From Schizophyllum amplum (Eukaryota > Basidiomycota > Agaricomycetes > Agaricales > Schizophyllaceae), in the NCBI GenBank assembly GCA_007026445.1, contig VDMD01000100.1:26314-90313 (forward strand): a DNA stretch of 64,000 nt, given 5' to 3'. Each line of letters opens with the position of its first letter. Position 1 is the stretch's first letter. This document shows, piece by piece, positions 10,689 to 20,448 of this stretch. The notes under the pieces are model-generated. The model was not told the DNA's origin and searched no databases. It saw only the letters and a list, made by a program, of their open reading frames with translations. Position numbers and translations under genes: made by a program.

Positions 10689-12002
10689 ATGAAGCGCGGA
10701 TTCCTCAACAGCGAAAAGGCCAAGAAGGCTGCGCTGGGGGTTGGCGCCACCGGCAAAAGGGTCGTGAAAATATCTCACCAGGCGCTTGAGGAGAAAGGTG
10801 TGTGGACATACGCTATGCAAACGCAGTCTATCGACCTGCACGCCCCAGACAAGCCTCACGGCTTCACCCCTAGCGACGCCTTCTCGAATTATGTTGAGCT
10901 GGACGGCGCCAAACTGGACCACGACGCGGAGATGACCGTCTTCACCACCATCCCTAGCCGCAACAACGACATGAGCACGCACAGCGCCGCCGAGCATCGC
11001 GATCAGTGGACCGAGGCCATTGTCGACGGCGCGACAAAGCGCCAAATCTTCACCCAGCCCGGCTTCCCGAAGCCCGTCGAGCGCCCCGCCATCCCCGTGC
11101 ACCGCATCGCATCTGCGGGAGAGGGGAAGGGCCTGGGCGTCTTCGCGACCCGCGACATCAAGCCAGGCGCCCTCATCCTTGCCGAGCGCCCAATCCTCCT
11201 TGTCCCGCTCTGCGTCCCGCACGTGGAAGGGTTGCCGGGGCGCTTCACCTTGGAGCAGATAATCCAGGCGCGCCTCGCGGAGTGGGAGAAGGGCCTCGAG
11301 CTCGCGGTGGGACGGATGCTGCCGGAGCGGCGGGAGGCGTTCATGAAGCTCGCGAACAGCCACGAGCGCGACGGCAGTGGTCCCATCCTGGGACGCGTGC
11401 GCACGAACGGGATTGGCGCTTCAGGGTTGCACTACCAGGGGGAGAAGGGCCCGGAGGGCCAGTTCTCGGCGACGTGCGAGGTGATCTCGCGCGTCAATCA
11501 TAGGTGCGTGCGGTCATGGTGCGATAGGCGCGATCGAGATCCTAACAAGCCCTACAGCTGCAGCCCAAACGCGCAATACTCATTTAACCGGCCGACGTTC
11601 TCTGCGCGTCTGCGCGCTGTCCGCCACATCAAGGCCGGCGAGGAAATCACGATCACGTACGCCAATCTCGATGTGCCCTTCGCGCAGCGCCAGAAGGAGC
11701 TCGCGCCCTACGGGTTCACTTGCACCTGTGCCGCATGCAAGGAAGGGGCTGCCTCCGATGCGCGGCGGGCCAAGATCCCTTCGGCCATCGACGTCGGCAC
11801 GAAGCTCAGCTTGCCCGAGCTGTTGGAGATGATGACGCTGATCGAGAGGGAGGGCCTTGAGGACATGCCAGTATACCTGGACGCCATGATGAGGATAACG
11901 GAAGCCTATCAGGTTCAGAAGGACTGGACCAAGTGCGCGTTGTATGCGAAGAAGGTGCAGGCTTTCCTACCGATGGAGACTGACGGGGACGACGATGAGT
12001 GA
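10689..12002 (+). CDS. SET-domain protein, type B
   Basis: Two exons by homology: 10689-11503 and 11558-12002; 419 residues. The start is the ATG of MKRGFLNS, chosen because all array members share this leader; an in-frame ATG at 10623 would add 22 mostly hydrophobic residues. The SET core is KGLGVFATRDIKPGALILAE; NHSCSPNA is assembled across the intron, then EEITITY and post-SET TCTCAACK. The 54-nt intron has no stop and keeps frame, so unspliced RNA would still be read through, inserting 18 residues into the cofactor motif. A scar of its left-arm sister lies at 3620-3976. Predicted methyltransferase. Confidence 0.85.
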   Translation: MKRGFLNSEKAKKAALGVGATGKRVVKISHQALEEKGVWTYAMQTQSIDLHAPDKPHGFTPSDAFSNYVELDGAKLDHDAEMTVFTTIPSRNNDMSTHSAAEHRDQWTEAIVDGATKRQIFTQPGFPKPVERPAIPVHRIASAGEGKGLGVFATRDIKPGALILAERPILLVPLCVPHVEGLPGRFTLEQIIQARLAEWEKGLELAVGRMLPERREAFMKLANSHERDGSGPILGRVRTNGIGASGLHYQGEKGPEGQFSATCEVISRVNHRCVRSWCDRRDRDPNKPYSCSPNAQYSFNRPTFSARLRAVRHIKAGEEITITYANLDVPFAQRQKELAPYGFTCTCAACKEGAASDARRAKIPSAIDVGTKLSLPELLEMMTLIEREGLEDMPVYLDAMMRITEAYQVQKDWTKCALYAKKVQAFLPMETDGDDDE

Positions 12003-12421
12003 TTGGTGTACGCAAAATTACTGTACCCCTCAATATGTGTAGAGTGACCGTTTTTGCGACGTAAACATCGAATCGTACTCTTTTCGTCAAGGAGGAGGCG
12101 GGATGGTGGTGGGAACAAGCCCCTAGTGGCGTGTGAAGGACATCCGGCACCTGCCGAAATCAACGGAATCGCGTGGTTTCGTCTTGTCCCGGGTTCGTCG
12201 ACGGGAACCCGCGTTCGTATTCTTCTGACCAAATCTCTTCGTGTGAAGTGCTCCTGTCATATGTCCTCCTGAGTAGAACGAAAACGGTCAGGGTGATTCT
12301 GACGTTTATACTTGTACTGAAGGCTGTGTCGGCGCTTGAGTTCTCGAGGTCGCCACAAACCCACGGCCCTTCTTTTGTTCATCAGACGTGAGAACAGGCA
12401 CTTTGACTTCTTTCAGCGACC
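12003..12421. other. Spacer between SET B and SET D
   Basis: 3' flank of B and promoter of D. No gene or repeat recognised. Confidence 0.5.
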
Positions 12422-13934
12422 ATGAAGAGAGGCTTTCTCAATAGCAAGAAGGGAAAAGCGGCCATCGCGTCTGAAGGTGCGCTACGGATCGCAGTACCCC
12501 TTGTTGAACAAGTCTGACTCTGGCTGTTCAGCGCCAGCGTCTGCTCCAACGTCCGCCGCAAGAAGCGCGCGATCAAAAGACGATCGCACCCAAGCTGGTA
12601 CGTCCGGACAATTTTTTATATCTTGACCCGCTCCATAGAGGTAAACAGGCCATGCTGAAGATGTGACACGCGCCACGATCGAGTATCCAAGTGCGTGCTC
12701 CTTTTCCTCAGCCCAGAGGTCTAGCTGACCGACGATTGTCAGAGAAGCCCGATGGCTGGGTAGTCGATGCTAGCGCTTCTCCGATCGCGGAAGCGCCCTC
12801 GAGCAAGCTCGACTACGAAGACAACGTGCTAGTCTTCACCTCCATCCCCTCTCAGAACGCCGATTGCGCTACGCACACCGATGCCGAAACCCGCGATGGT
12901 TGGACGGAGGCCATTCTCGATGGCGCCACGAAGCGGGCCATCTTCTCGCAGCGTGATTTCCCGAATCCGGTTAGCACTCCGCCTACCGCCGCGCATCGCA
13001 TCAGCCCAGCGGATGGCGAGAAAGGGCTGGGAGTCTTCGCCACGCGCAAAATCAAGCAAGGCGAGCTCATACTCTCCGAGCGTCCACTCATCATGGTCCC
13101 ACGCTCCTTGCTCTTCATCGACACTCTGCAACTTGCGACGCAGGCGCAGAAAGTGCAGGCTTTGGTCGCGCGGGAGAACCTGCTAGAGTCTCTTTCTCGA
13201 CGAATGCTGCCCAAGCGCCGCGCGGCGTTGATGGCGCTGAAGCCTAGCAATGATCCTGACAAGAGCGGGCCGATAATGAAACGCGTGCGCAAAAACGGGC
13301 TGGACATGGCAGAGTACAGGTTCTCTGCCTTGAATGGACCTGACAAGCAGTATATCGCGCTCAATGAGGGCATCTCGCGTGTGAATCACAGGTGAGTTTG
13401 CTACGTGCAAATCGGGATGCGCTGCTGAATAAGATCCCATGACACAGCTGTCGACCCAACGCGAAGTACACCTTCCACCGGCCGTCGTTCACTTCGCGCT
13501 TGCGTGCAGTGCGCGACATCAAAGCCGGAGAGGAAATCTTCATCTCTTACGTGGGCCTCGATGGCCCTTGCGCCCAACGTCAGGAGCATCTCGCGCCGTA
13601 TGGCTTTACATGCACCTGCGCTGCATGCGCCGACCATACAGCGTCTGACGAGCGGCGCGCTCGGATCTCTATCTCCGTCGTCGAGGACGAGAACGTTCCG
13701 AAGCGGCAAGAGTTTGTGCGCATCTCTGAGCAGATCGAGCTGCTGCAGCGCGAGGGTCTCGAGTGCTTGCCGGTCTACTTCAACAATATCCTGTATATGC
13801 TTAGGCTGTGCGCCCAAGTCGGCGAGTGGGCCAAGTTGTCGACATACAACGAGAAGATGATGGGGTTGAGCCCATTATTCTCTGATGGGATGGACGAGGA
13901 ACAAGCGGAGCAGTTGGCATTCTTGGGACTTTGA
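12422..13934 (+). CDS. SET-domain protein, type D
   Basis: Five exons: 12422-12476, 12532-12597, 12661-12690, 12743-13391 and 13448-13934; 428 residues. The leader is MKRGFLNSKKGK. The 30-nt third exon is inferred because it keeps phase and supplies a segment aligned with its sisters; without it the protein is ten residues shorter and still in frame. SET core KGLGVFATRKIKQGELIL, NHSCRPNA across the last intron, EEIFISY, post-SET TCTCAACADH. No counterpart survives in the left arm, where the matching interval is deleted. Predicted methyltransferase of unknown target. Confidence 0.83.
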
Positions 13935-14502
13935 TAGCGCAGTAGGGAATTGTTGTCAATATTCTAGATGTTCGACGTCTTTCAAGTGCCGGCTGATTGT
14001 AACTCAGATGGCAGGCCGATTGGCGAACAATGGCCGGCATTTCCCGAAAGCACCGAATGTTTGAAGCATGATATCCACGTGCCATTCTGCTCTTGCTTTC
14101 AGCCACAAAAGGCGAGTGTGCCCTCAGTCTTTTCCACATGAAACAGTCGTAGCTGCCTCTGCAACGTGCACGCATGTATTGCTCGACGTATATCAGAGCA
14201 ACCGCTCTTCTTGTGACCCACTTCCATTGTTCGCACGATGACCATGGGAAAGTCCCCAATACTGTCGACTGCGGGCCCTGGGCCCCCAAATTCGACGGCT
14301 CAGAAGCATCCGTTGTAGACGATATCTGCGTCACGCGGAGGACCTCGAAGAAGCACGAGAAGATCCTCAGCCGCGCATAAGAACCGGTCGCCGATCGCCT
14401 GTCGTTCTCTCGTTTTCCTCGTTCTTGGACTCGCCACTCAACTCCCTACCCGCCTCCCAAAGGCGCAGCTCTTGGTTCTACTTGTCGTCAGGCATCTGCA
14501 GC
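13935..14502 (+). promoter_or_regulatory. Spacer and promoter of SET A, right copy
   Basis: From about 14150 this matches the upstream region of the left A gene (3233-3619) in inverted orientation. It contains the TTCCATTGTTCGCACGATGA block also found upstream of the left C gene. No gene seen. Confidence 0.55.
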
Positions 14503-16195
14503 ATGAATTTCAAGCGGGGATTTCTGAATTCCTCTCGAGGACAGCGATCGATTGACAAGCGCGACTCGGCGCCTAACACAGATATGGGTGAGTGGCGAGT
14601 TTTACAGCGTGCTATTCCCTCCAACTAACGCTCGTGAGTCGTACCTACGACGCAGATACAGAGCATCAAACCCGAGGCGCCTGATCATTCGCCGCTCCCG
14701 GAGATCATTCATAGTCAGTGGTCCGTTGAGTGTGGCGCTTATTGCTCTGACCATCGGTATACAGCCGTGAAAGACCAGCACGGGAAAAGTGTCGAACTAC
14801 CTCCGATGGTGGCGGACGTGTACTCTGCCCTTGGGCGTCTGCAAGACCTGAACGTCGCGAGCTACGGCCCCGAGGAGGTCAACAGCATCCTGAGCGATAT
14901 TCCCAGCAAGAAAAAGTCCGATGACCTGCCGGCACAATTCACCAAGATGACCTTCGGGGATGCCAGTACGTCCTAGTACTACGTTATACATGCTCCATGT
15001 TCTGACGCTTATAGTCAACTCGGACGAACTCGCCATTCCCAAGTCCATGAATCTCGAGGGCAATCTGCCTCTCCCCGATGTGAACTATGTTTACATGACC
15101 ATCCCCGCCCGCAAGGCCATTCCCACGAAAACAGAGCTGCGCGAGGGGTGGTGCGAAGCTCTGCTCGACCCCGCCACCGAGCGCAAGATCCTCGAGATGC
15201 AGGCCGCGCAGCCGCTCAAACGCCTCCCGCGCAACACCACCCCCGTCTATCGCGTCGAGAGCATTGCGGGCAAGGGCACCGGCTTGGTCGCGACGCGCGC
15301 CTTGGACACGGGTGACCTCATCGTCGCTGAGCGACCGCTCATAATGGCGCCCGTCGCGATGCCGCCTGATCATGACGATTTCCCCGACGGTCTGCCCCCG
15401 ACCGCCACGAAGAGGGAAGTCGTCAGAGCGCAGGCCAGGGCCGGGGAGAAGCGCTGCCAAGAGCTGCTTGCGCGGATGACGCCGGAGCGGAGGGACGCTT
15501 ATCTAGCGCTTTCGAACTGCCACGAAGGAGACGGGAGTGGCCCGCTCACTGGGCGCTTTAGGACGAATGGCCTAGGGGGTCCGGGCGATTACAAGTTCAT
15601 GGATTTGCCTGGGGAAGCGGGCACATTCTCATTCGTCGCCGATGATATATCCCGCGCGAACCATAGGTGCGTGAAGGTCCATCGTTTGGGACTCCATGAA
15701 TATACTGACGCCTTCTTTATCAGCTGCCGCCCGAACGCATACCCGCATTTCGACTGTGAGCTGTTCGCAATCGTCCTTCGTGCGGTCCGGCCCATCAAAG
15801 CGGGCGAGGAGATCTGCATCTCCTACCTCTCCGGTGGCGTCGATACTTACGAAGAGCGCAAGAAGAGCCTCTCATCCTACGGCTTCGAGTGCACCTGCTC
15901 GTCATGCGTTGACCATGTCGCCTCGGACGCTCGCCGTGCGATCATCGCCACATTCAACGACCCGCAACCCGTCAATTCCAACCCGTATCACCACATCAAG
16001 AGGAACCTGTGGAAGATATCGCTCATTCAGGAGGAAGGGCTGGAGGAGCTGACCGACTACCTTTCCCTGCATCTGCAACTGTCCATGAGCTATCGCATGG
16101 TAGGGGACATCGTGAAGGCAGCGGAGGTAAAGAAGCGCGAGGATCAGCTGAACTGGGTCAACTTCAATAGGCCTGCGATGAACATGTTCTTCTAA
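14503..16195 (+). CDS. SET-domain protein, type A, right-arm copy
   Basis: Five exons: 14503-14587, 14639-14713, 14765-14965, 15015-15666 and 15724-16195; 494 residues. The leader is MNFKRGFLN. The second exon is shorter than in the left copy, which carries a duplicated proline-rich piece (EAPDPPL twice). SET core KGTGLVATRALDTGDLI, NHSCRPNA formed across the 15666/15724 intron, EEICISY, post-SET ECTCSSCVDH. The helical C-terminus (RKREDQLNWV in the left copy, KKREDQLNWV here) is strongly conserved between arms. Predicted lysine methyltransferase lacking a MYND finger. Intact. Confidence 0.88.
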
Positions 16196-16403
16196 ATGCG
16201 ACTGCTACATGTAACTTTGTAGATGTACACGCGGATATACAGCCCCGCTTGTCAAAGTAGTCACGGTGTTTCCCCCGGAACATGCCAGTAGCAAGGGTGT
16301 GGAGCAATTTTTGAAGACTTTGTGCGTAGTAACCGGCTATGCTGCTCAGTGTGACCGCTCCTGCGATTTCGAAAGATCAGTTCCTGATATACTGCGTCTA
16401 CAA
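16196..16403. other. Spacer equal to the unoccupied MITE site
   Basis: 208 bp between convergent SET A and F-box genes. In reverse complement it aligns with the left arm on both sides of the MITE: GGAGCGGT..CA, and CTTGCTACTGGCATGTTCC. It therefore shows the state before insertion. Confidence 0.75.
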
Positions 16404-17900
16404 TTATGTGGGTACAGGTCGAACTCGGAATAATCGTGAAGCCTGCCCTGGCGTGCTCAGGATCACCTGTATGCCCTCCAGTACAGCCACATCGCACGAC
16501 GCGCAGACACGCGGTCTTTCCCTAGACCTCAGGATCGCTCGCAGTTGAACCATGATTTTCTTCCCAAGCTGTCGACGGGCGAACCAGAGTGTGAGTTTGC
16601 TGAGGTTTGGGAGTAACGGCAGGTGATCTTCGGCGCAGGTGAGCCGGTCGAGCATGTCCTCTGTTATGGGGCCCAATGAATACTCAGAGCCGCCCTCAAT
16701 GCAGAGCTCGCGAAGCGCCTCCAGCCTTTCCAGGCAGCGCATGAATAGCCTCTCCTCGGCATACAAAGTTTTATCGAGGGTAAGGCGTTGTAGGCGGTGG
16801 TCTCCGGCGTGTTCGGGATGGGAGAGAAAGGCCAACAGTAGCGAGAAGGTATTATGGATGCTCTGTTCTCGCAATATGAGCTCCTCAAGGCGCGGCGCGG
16901 CTATATGGCGAAGGAGCACTTGGGCACCCTCCTCAAGGACGACGACAACGAGACCAGTCATGATGGTTGGTACGCTGGGTGTGGTTCCGTCATCGGCATT
17001 GAGGATCTTTCCAGCGGCAACTCTGAGATAAGTGAGGGTCGAGGAGCAGGGGGACAGCACGGGAAGGATCATTGAGAGAGGAATGACCATTCGGTCGTCC
17101 GTGAGCAGCGACAGGCTTGTGAGGGTGCGAAAGGGTGGTATCTGGAGTATGGTCCACTCAAGGTCATTTTTCCCGGCTGGGTGAATTACGAGCGTAAGCT
17201 GGCGAAGGTCCGACGCGCCAGTAAAAAATCCCAGCGGCTCGGATGTCGGTGGGCCTGAAAGCTCTATGCGGGCGTCTGCGAGATTCGGCATGTCGATGAT
17301 GGGTATGTAGTCGAAGACCGTGCAAGGTGCGCCAATCTCCATGGTCTGCCAGCGGGACGCATACGGGCGTAGTTTTTCTAGGAACCGCACAGGTAGCACG
17401 TCGTCAAAGCAGTGCTGATGCTTTATATGCAACGGTAGAGTCCCGGATAAGGCCGCCTGCTCTGCAAGACTCGGGACTGCGTATGTGCGTGTGCGGCGTG
17501 TGCCGGACTCAGTAGAAATGTAGTTCCACAGCTGAGGCGTGCTCCATGCGATAGTCCGCCATGACAGGCAGACAGGAGCCACTGTCGTCGCAATCATATT
17601 CGCCTGGTCGAAAGCCTCGGAAGTCGTGCCACATATATGAAGGAAGATTAGGGATATGATTTCGACCGGGAGACGGCGAACTGGGGCGATGACAGAGTGG
17701 CTGATGTCGAGCTGGGTGCAAACTCGCTGTCGTAACGCGTGCAGTCGTCTAATCTCGGCATCGATGTCCGGCAACGCGGAGGACAGAAGCGACACCGAGT
17801 CATCGATTTTCTTCCTTTCAGCGGCAGAAGGGACGGATCCACTTCGTTGTTGCTCGACGCTTGCGAGCGTCGAAGCGCACTCGAGAAGAAAATTTATATC
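16404..17900 (-). CDS. F-box protein, right-arm copy (start not located)
   Basis: One long frame ends at 16404. The N-terminal part has a helix and an F-box-like stretch (RRLPVEIISLIFLHICG), then a long region with leucine-rich-repeat character, ending RSRERPRVCASCDV. It resembles the protein at 18735-20231 throughout, and its C-terminus is the closest match to the gene fragment at 1-522. No ATG lies in frame at the expected place: the position equal to the start of the paralogue (MQD) reads GQD here. Either a short upstream exon supplies the start or the start is lost. Likely an SCF ubiquitin-ligase receptor; target unknown. Confidence 0.75.
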   Translation of the reverse strand, partial: DINFLLECASTLASVEQQRSGSVPSAAERKKIDDSVSLLSSALPDIDAEIRRLHALRQRVCTQLDISHSVIAPVRRLPVEIISLIFLHICGTTSEAFDQANMIATTVAPVCLSWRTIAWSTPQLWNYISTESGTRRTRTYAVPSLAEQAALSGTLPLHIKHQHCFDDVLPVRFLEKLRPYASRWQTMEIGAPCTVFDYIPIIDMPNLADARIELSGPPTSEPLGFFTGASDLRQLTLVIHPAGKNDLEWTILQIPPFRTLTSLSLLTDDRMVIPLSMILPVLSPCSSTLTYLRVAAGKILNADDGTTPSVPTIMTGLVVVVLEEGAQVLLRHIAAPRLEELILREQSIHNTFSLLLAFLSHPEHAGDHRLQRLTLDKTLYAEERLFMRCLERLEALRELCIEGGSEYSLGPITEDMLDRLTCAEDHLPLLPNLSKLTLWFARRQLGKKIMVQLRAILRSRERPRVCASCDVAVLEGIQVILSTPGQASRLFRVRPVPT

Positions 17901-18734
17901 CTGTCCGATATCTGCCGATCGCGTCAGTCTGATGAGAGTGACAGGACAAGTTCATTGTCACCTCTCATAATACGAGTTCGACTTTGGTTGTCTGAACGAG
18001 GCGCTGGGTGAAAGTGAAGATAATGGCCAAAAGCAGAGGGTGGCAGAAGGTATGATGCCGCGATCACGCTTGCGGGCGTGGAAACCATCTCCTATCTTCT
18101 TCGGAAGGTGCCGAATGGGCATCAGCGTCTTTGAAGTTGCTTTCTTTCTTCATCTACGTCCAACCTTCCTATTTGCTGATCTAGTTCAAGACTTATCAGA
18201 TGTCAGTATATTGATTCCAGGACACTCTCGCCTGCCGCTACTGTGAATTGCCTTGCTGAATTTTGAAAGGCGATGGCATAAACAAGGCTCTACTAGTCCG
18301 ACAGTAAAGGTTGTCAGTCTGGCCGGACGAAGGTGTCATGAAGTTGCCTAATTGTTCATCACTTTCCCAAACTCACGCTGTTGTGATGCGCCGTCAAGTT
18401 CGTCAGAAGATCACTGAGCACACACAGCTTCTACGACGTCTTTTCTGCAGTGCTCACGTCGGTGGCATCGCCCTTGTGCGTCGAATAAATTCACAGCGGA
18501 CGCGTTGAACGGCAGTTGGATCAACGATAATGGATTTGAACAATGATCGGGTTTTCCCGGTGGCAGGTCAAAGGCATGATTACCACGTGCAGTTCTACTC
18601 CTCCTTGCGACCACGAGCGTGCCGCGCCGCCGCCGCCAAATGTGTCTCACGGCCGAGAGCACCATGTAAGTCTGCCTCTCTCAACGCACTGTACCGTTTT
18701 ACTGTCACTGACCAAAGACTGTAGACGTGCGACC
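17901..18734. promoter_or_regulatory. Region between two divergent F-box genes
   Basis: About 830 bp shared by two head-to-head F-box genes. No gene or repeat recognised. It may contain a first exon of the left-hand gene. Confidence 0.4.
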
Positions 18735-20231
18735 ATGCAAGACACGGCGGAGATTCTCGATCGCGCCGCCTCACTTGCGAGCATCGAGCTGCAACGGAAT
18801 GGATTTGTCCCGTCGAGCCTTCAGGTGCAGAACATCAATGCGATGACATTTGAACTATCCTCCCTCCTTCTGCGACTTGGCGGCGAAGACGACCGGCTTC
18901 GTGCCCTGCGCCAGTTGGTCTGTACCCAGATCGACATTCAACGGTCGATTGCCGCCCCTGTGCGCCGTCTTCCACCAGAAATTCTTGCCCTTGTCTTCAT
19001 TCAGTTCGTGGAGGTCGAAGATCAATCTCCCTACCGCACGCCACGTCTTGTTCTCCTGACAGTCGGCCGCGTCTGCAGCACGTGGCGTATCGTGGCGCGT
19101 AGCACGCCCGAACTGTGGACACACATCTGGACTCAAGTGCACAATCCCACCGTCACGTATCCGGATTATGCCGCCATGTCTGGCGCGCTCCCTCTTTACA
19201 TAGCGCACACGACGCTCGGCCGCCACAATGCATTCCACCGAGTTCTTAAGCAGCTCAGGCCGCAGGCTGCTCGATGGTGTTCCGTCATCCTTGTGGGAAG
19301 TTGCTCCTCCTTCTCCAAACAGCCAGCAGTCGCTCTTCCATCACTACGAGTCGCCAAACTGTCGCTGAGACACCGTTCCAAACCTGGTGTGCTGGATTTC
19401 CTGGCCTGCGCGTCGGAATTACGAATCCTGGAGATACGATACATCATCGACCGCCACGACAACGACAACTGGACCGGACTCAGTATCGAGTTCGATTTTC
19501 CTGCCTTCTCAGTCCTCACGCACCTCTTGCTGGACTTCAACGAGCATAACTGTATCCCGGCCGATAAGCTCCTCCATCTGCTCTCCGACTGCAGCGCCTC
19601 TCTCACGCATCTGTCTCTCAACTGCATAATTCGGCGCCCCAGCATTGATGCGATTCTCCCGGCAGTTTTGCCCATCGAGATGCCTTCCCTCCTTGTGGCC
19701 AAGATTACCGGAGCCTGCTGCGGGATCCTCGAATGCATCATCGCACCCGCCATAAACAAGCTTGTCTTGACAAACAATGCCATGGGCTTATGTGACCCGA
19801 TCCTCGTCTTATCCACGTTCATGTCGCACTCGCCGCATCACAGTGCTATCGAGCGGCTGACGCTGATTGATGGCTACGCCAGGCACCCTGAGGGGATCAT
19901 AGGCTGCCTGGAGCAGCTCGAGGGTTTGCAAGAGTTGCGCGTCGAGGAGATGGCCCCGTTCTTCCTGACCGGAGCCGTCCTCGACAGGTTGACCTGCACG
20001 GACGACCGACCACCGCTTCTACCGCGACTCACGAGGATGAAGGTGAAGGTCCGAGATGAGGAGATGCTGTCCGAATTCAAGGATGCTCTCCGAGCGATGT
20101 CCCAGTCCAGACAGACGGTACGCAGATGGGCGACACGCCAAGTAGCCGCGCTGGAGCCAGTTGAAGTGGTGCTAGGGTTTGGGATGGGGTCGATGTTCAG
20201 CGATGAAGATGAGCTCGGAGTCTATGGTTGA
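18735..20231 (+). CDS. F-box protein
   Basis: Intronless frame of 498 residues starting at the ATG of MQDTAEIL. The open frame extends upstream, but this ATG aligns with the conserved N-terminal helix of the paralogue. After a helix (LRALRQLVCTQIDIQR) comes the F-box-like motif VRRLPPEILALVFIQFV, then a long region with irregular leucine-rich repeats and an acidic end. F-box proteins recruit substrates to SCF ubiquitin ligases; this class is greatly expanded in mushrooms and targets are rarely known. It is divergent from the related gene at 16404-17900. Confidence 0.8.
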   Translation: MQDTAEILDRAASLASIELQRNGFVPSSLQVQNINAMTFELSSLLLRLGGEDDRLRALRQLVCTQIDIQRSIAAPVRRLPPEILALVFIQFVEVEDQSPYRTPRLVLLTVGRVCSTWRIVARSTPELWTHIWTQVHNPTVTYPDYAAMSGALPLYIAHTTLGRHNAFHRVLKQLRPQAARWCSVILVGSCSSFSKQPAVALPSLRVAKLSLRHRSKPGVLDFLACASELRILEIRYIIDRHDNDNWTGLSIEFDFPAFSVLTHLLLDFNEHNCIPADKLLHLLSDCSASLTHLSLNCIIRRPSIDAILPAVLPIEMPSLLVAKITGACCGILECIIAPAINKLVLTNNAMGLCDPILVLSTFMSHSPHHSAIERLTLIDGYARHPEGIIGCLEQLEGLQELRVEEMAPFFLTGAVLDRLTCTDDRPPLLPRLTRMKVKVRDEEMLSEFKDALRAMSQSRQTVRRWATRQVAALEPVEVVLGFGMGSMFSDEDELGVYG

Positions 20232-20448
20232 ACACTGTTCAAGATGGATCGTCTACTCTATATTGGATGCATGTGCGTACAACGTTGCACGAGAGGTAGA
20301 ACAAGAAAAACAAAATGCCATCATCCCCAGAACCGATCATGCACTCCTTCTTCTCTCTCCTTGTAGTACATTAGTAAGTAAGTAAATGCCAGCTCTCAAG
20401 AATCAGCAACGACAAAAGTTCATACACGTCGCTTAAAGCATCCAACTC

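Larger units (their letters stand above)
8370..17900. repeat. Right arm of large inverted duplication
   Basis: The mirror of 1-6080. Outward from the thiolase gene it carries SET C (+), SET B (+), SET D (+), SET A (+) and a convergent F-box gene (-). It is more complete than the left arm because it keeps an intact B and a fourth SET gene, D, that the left arm lacks. Matching non-coding blocks include the C promoter from about 8370 and the 3' flank of C at 10150-10310. Confidence 0.85.
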
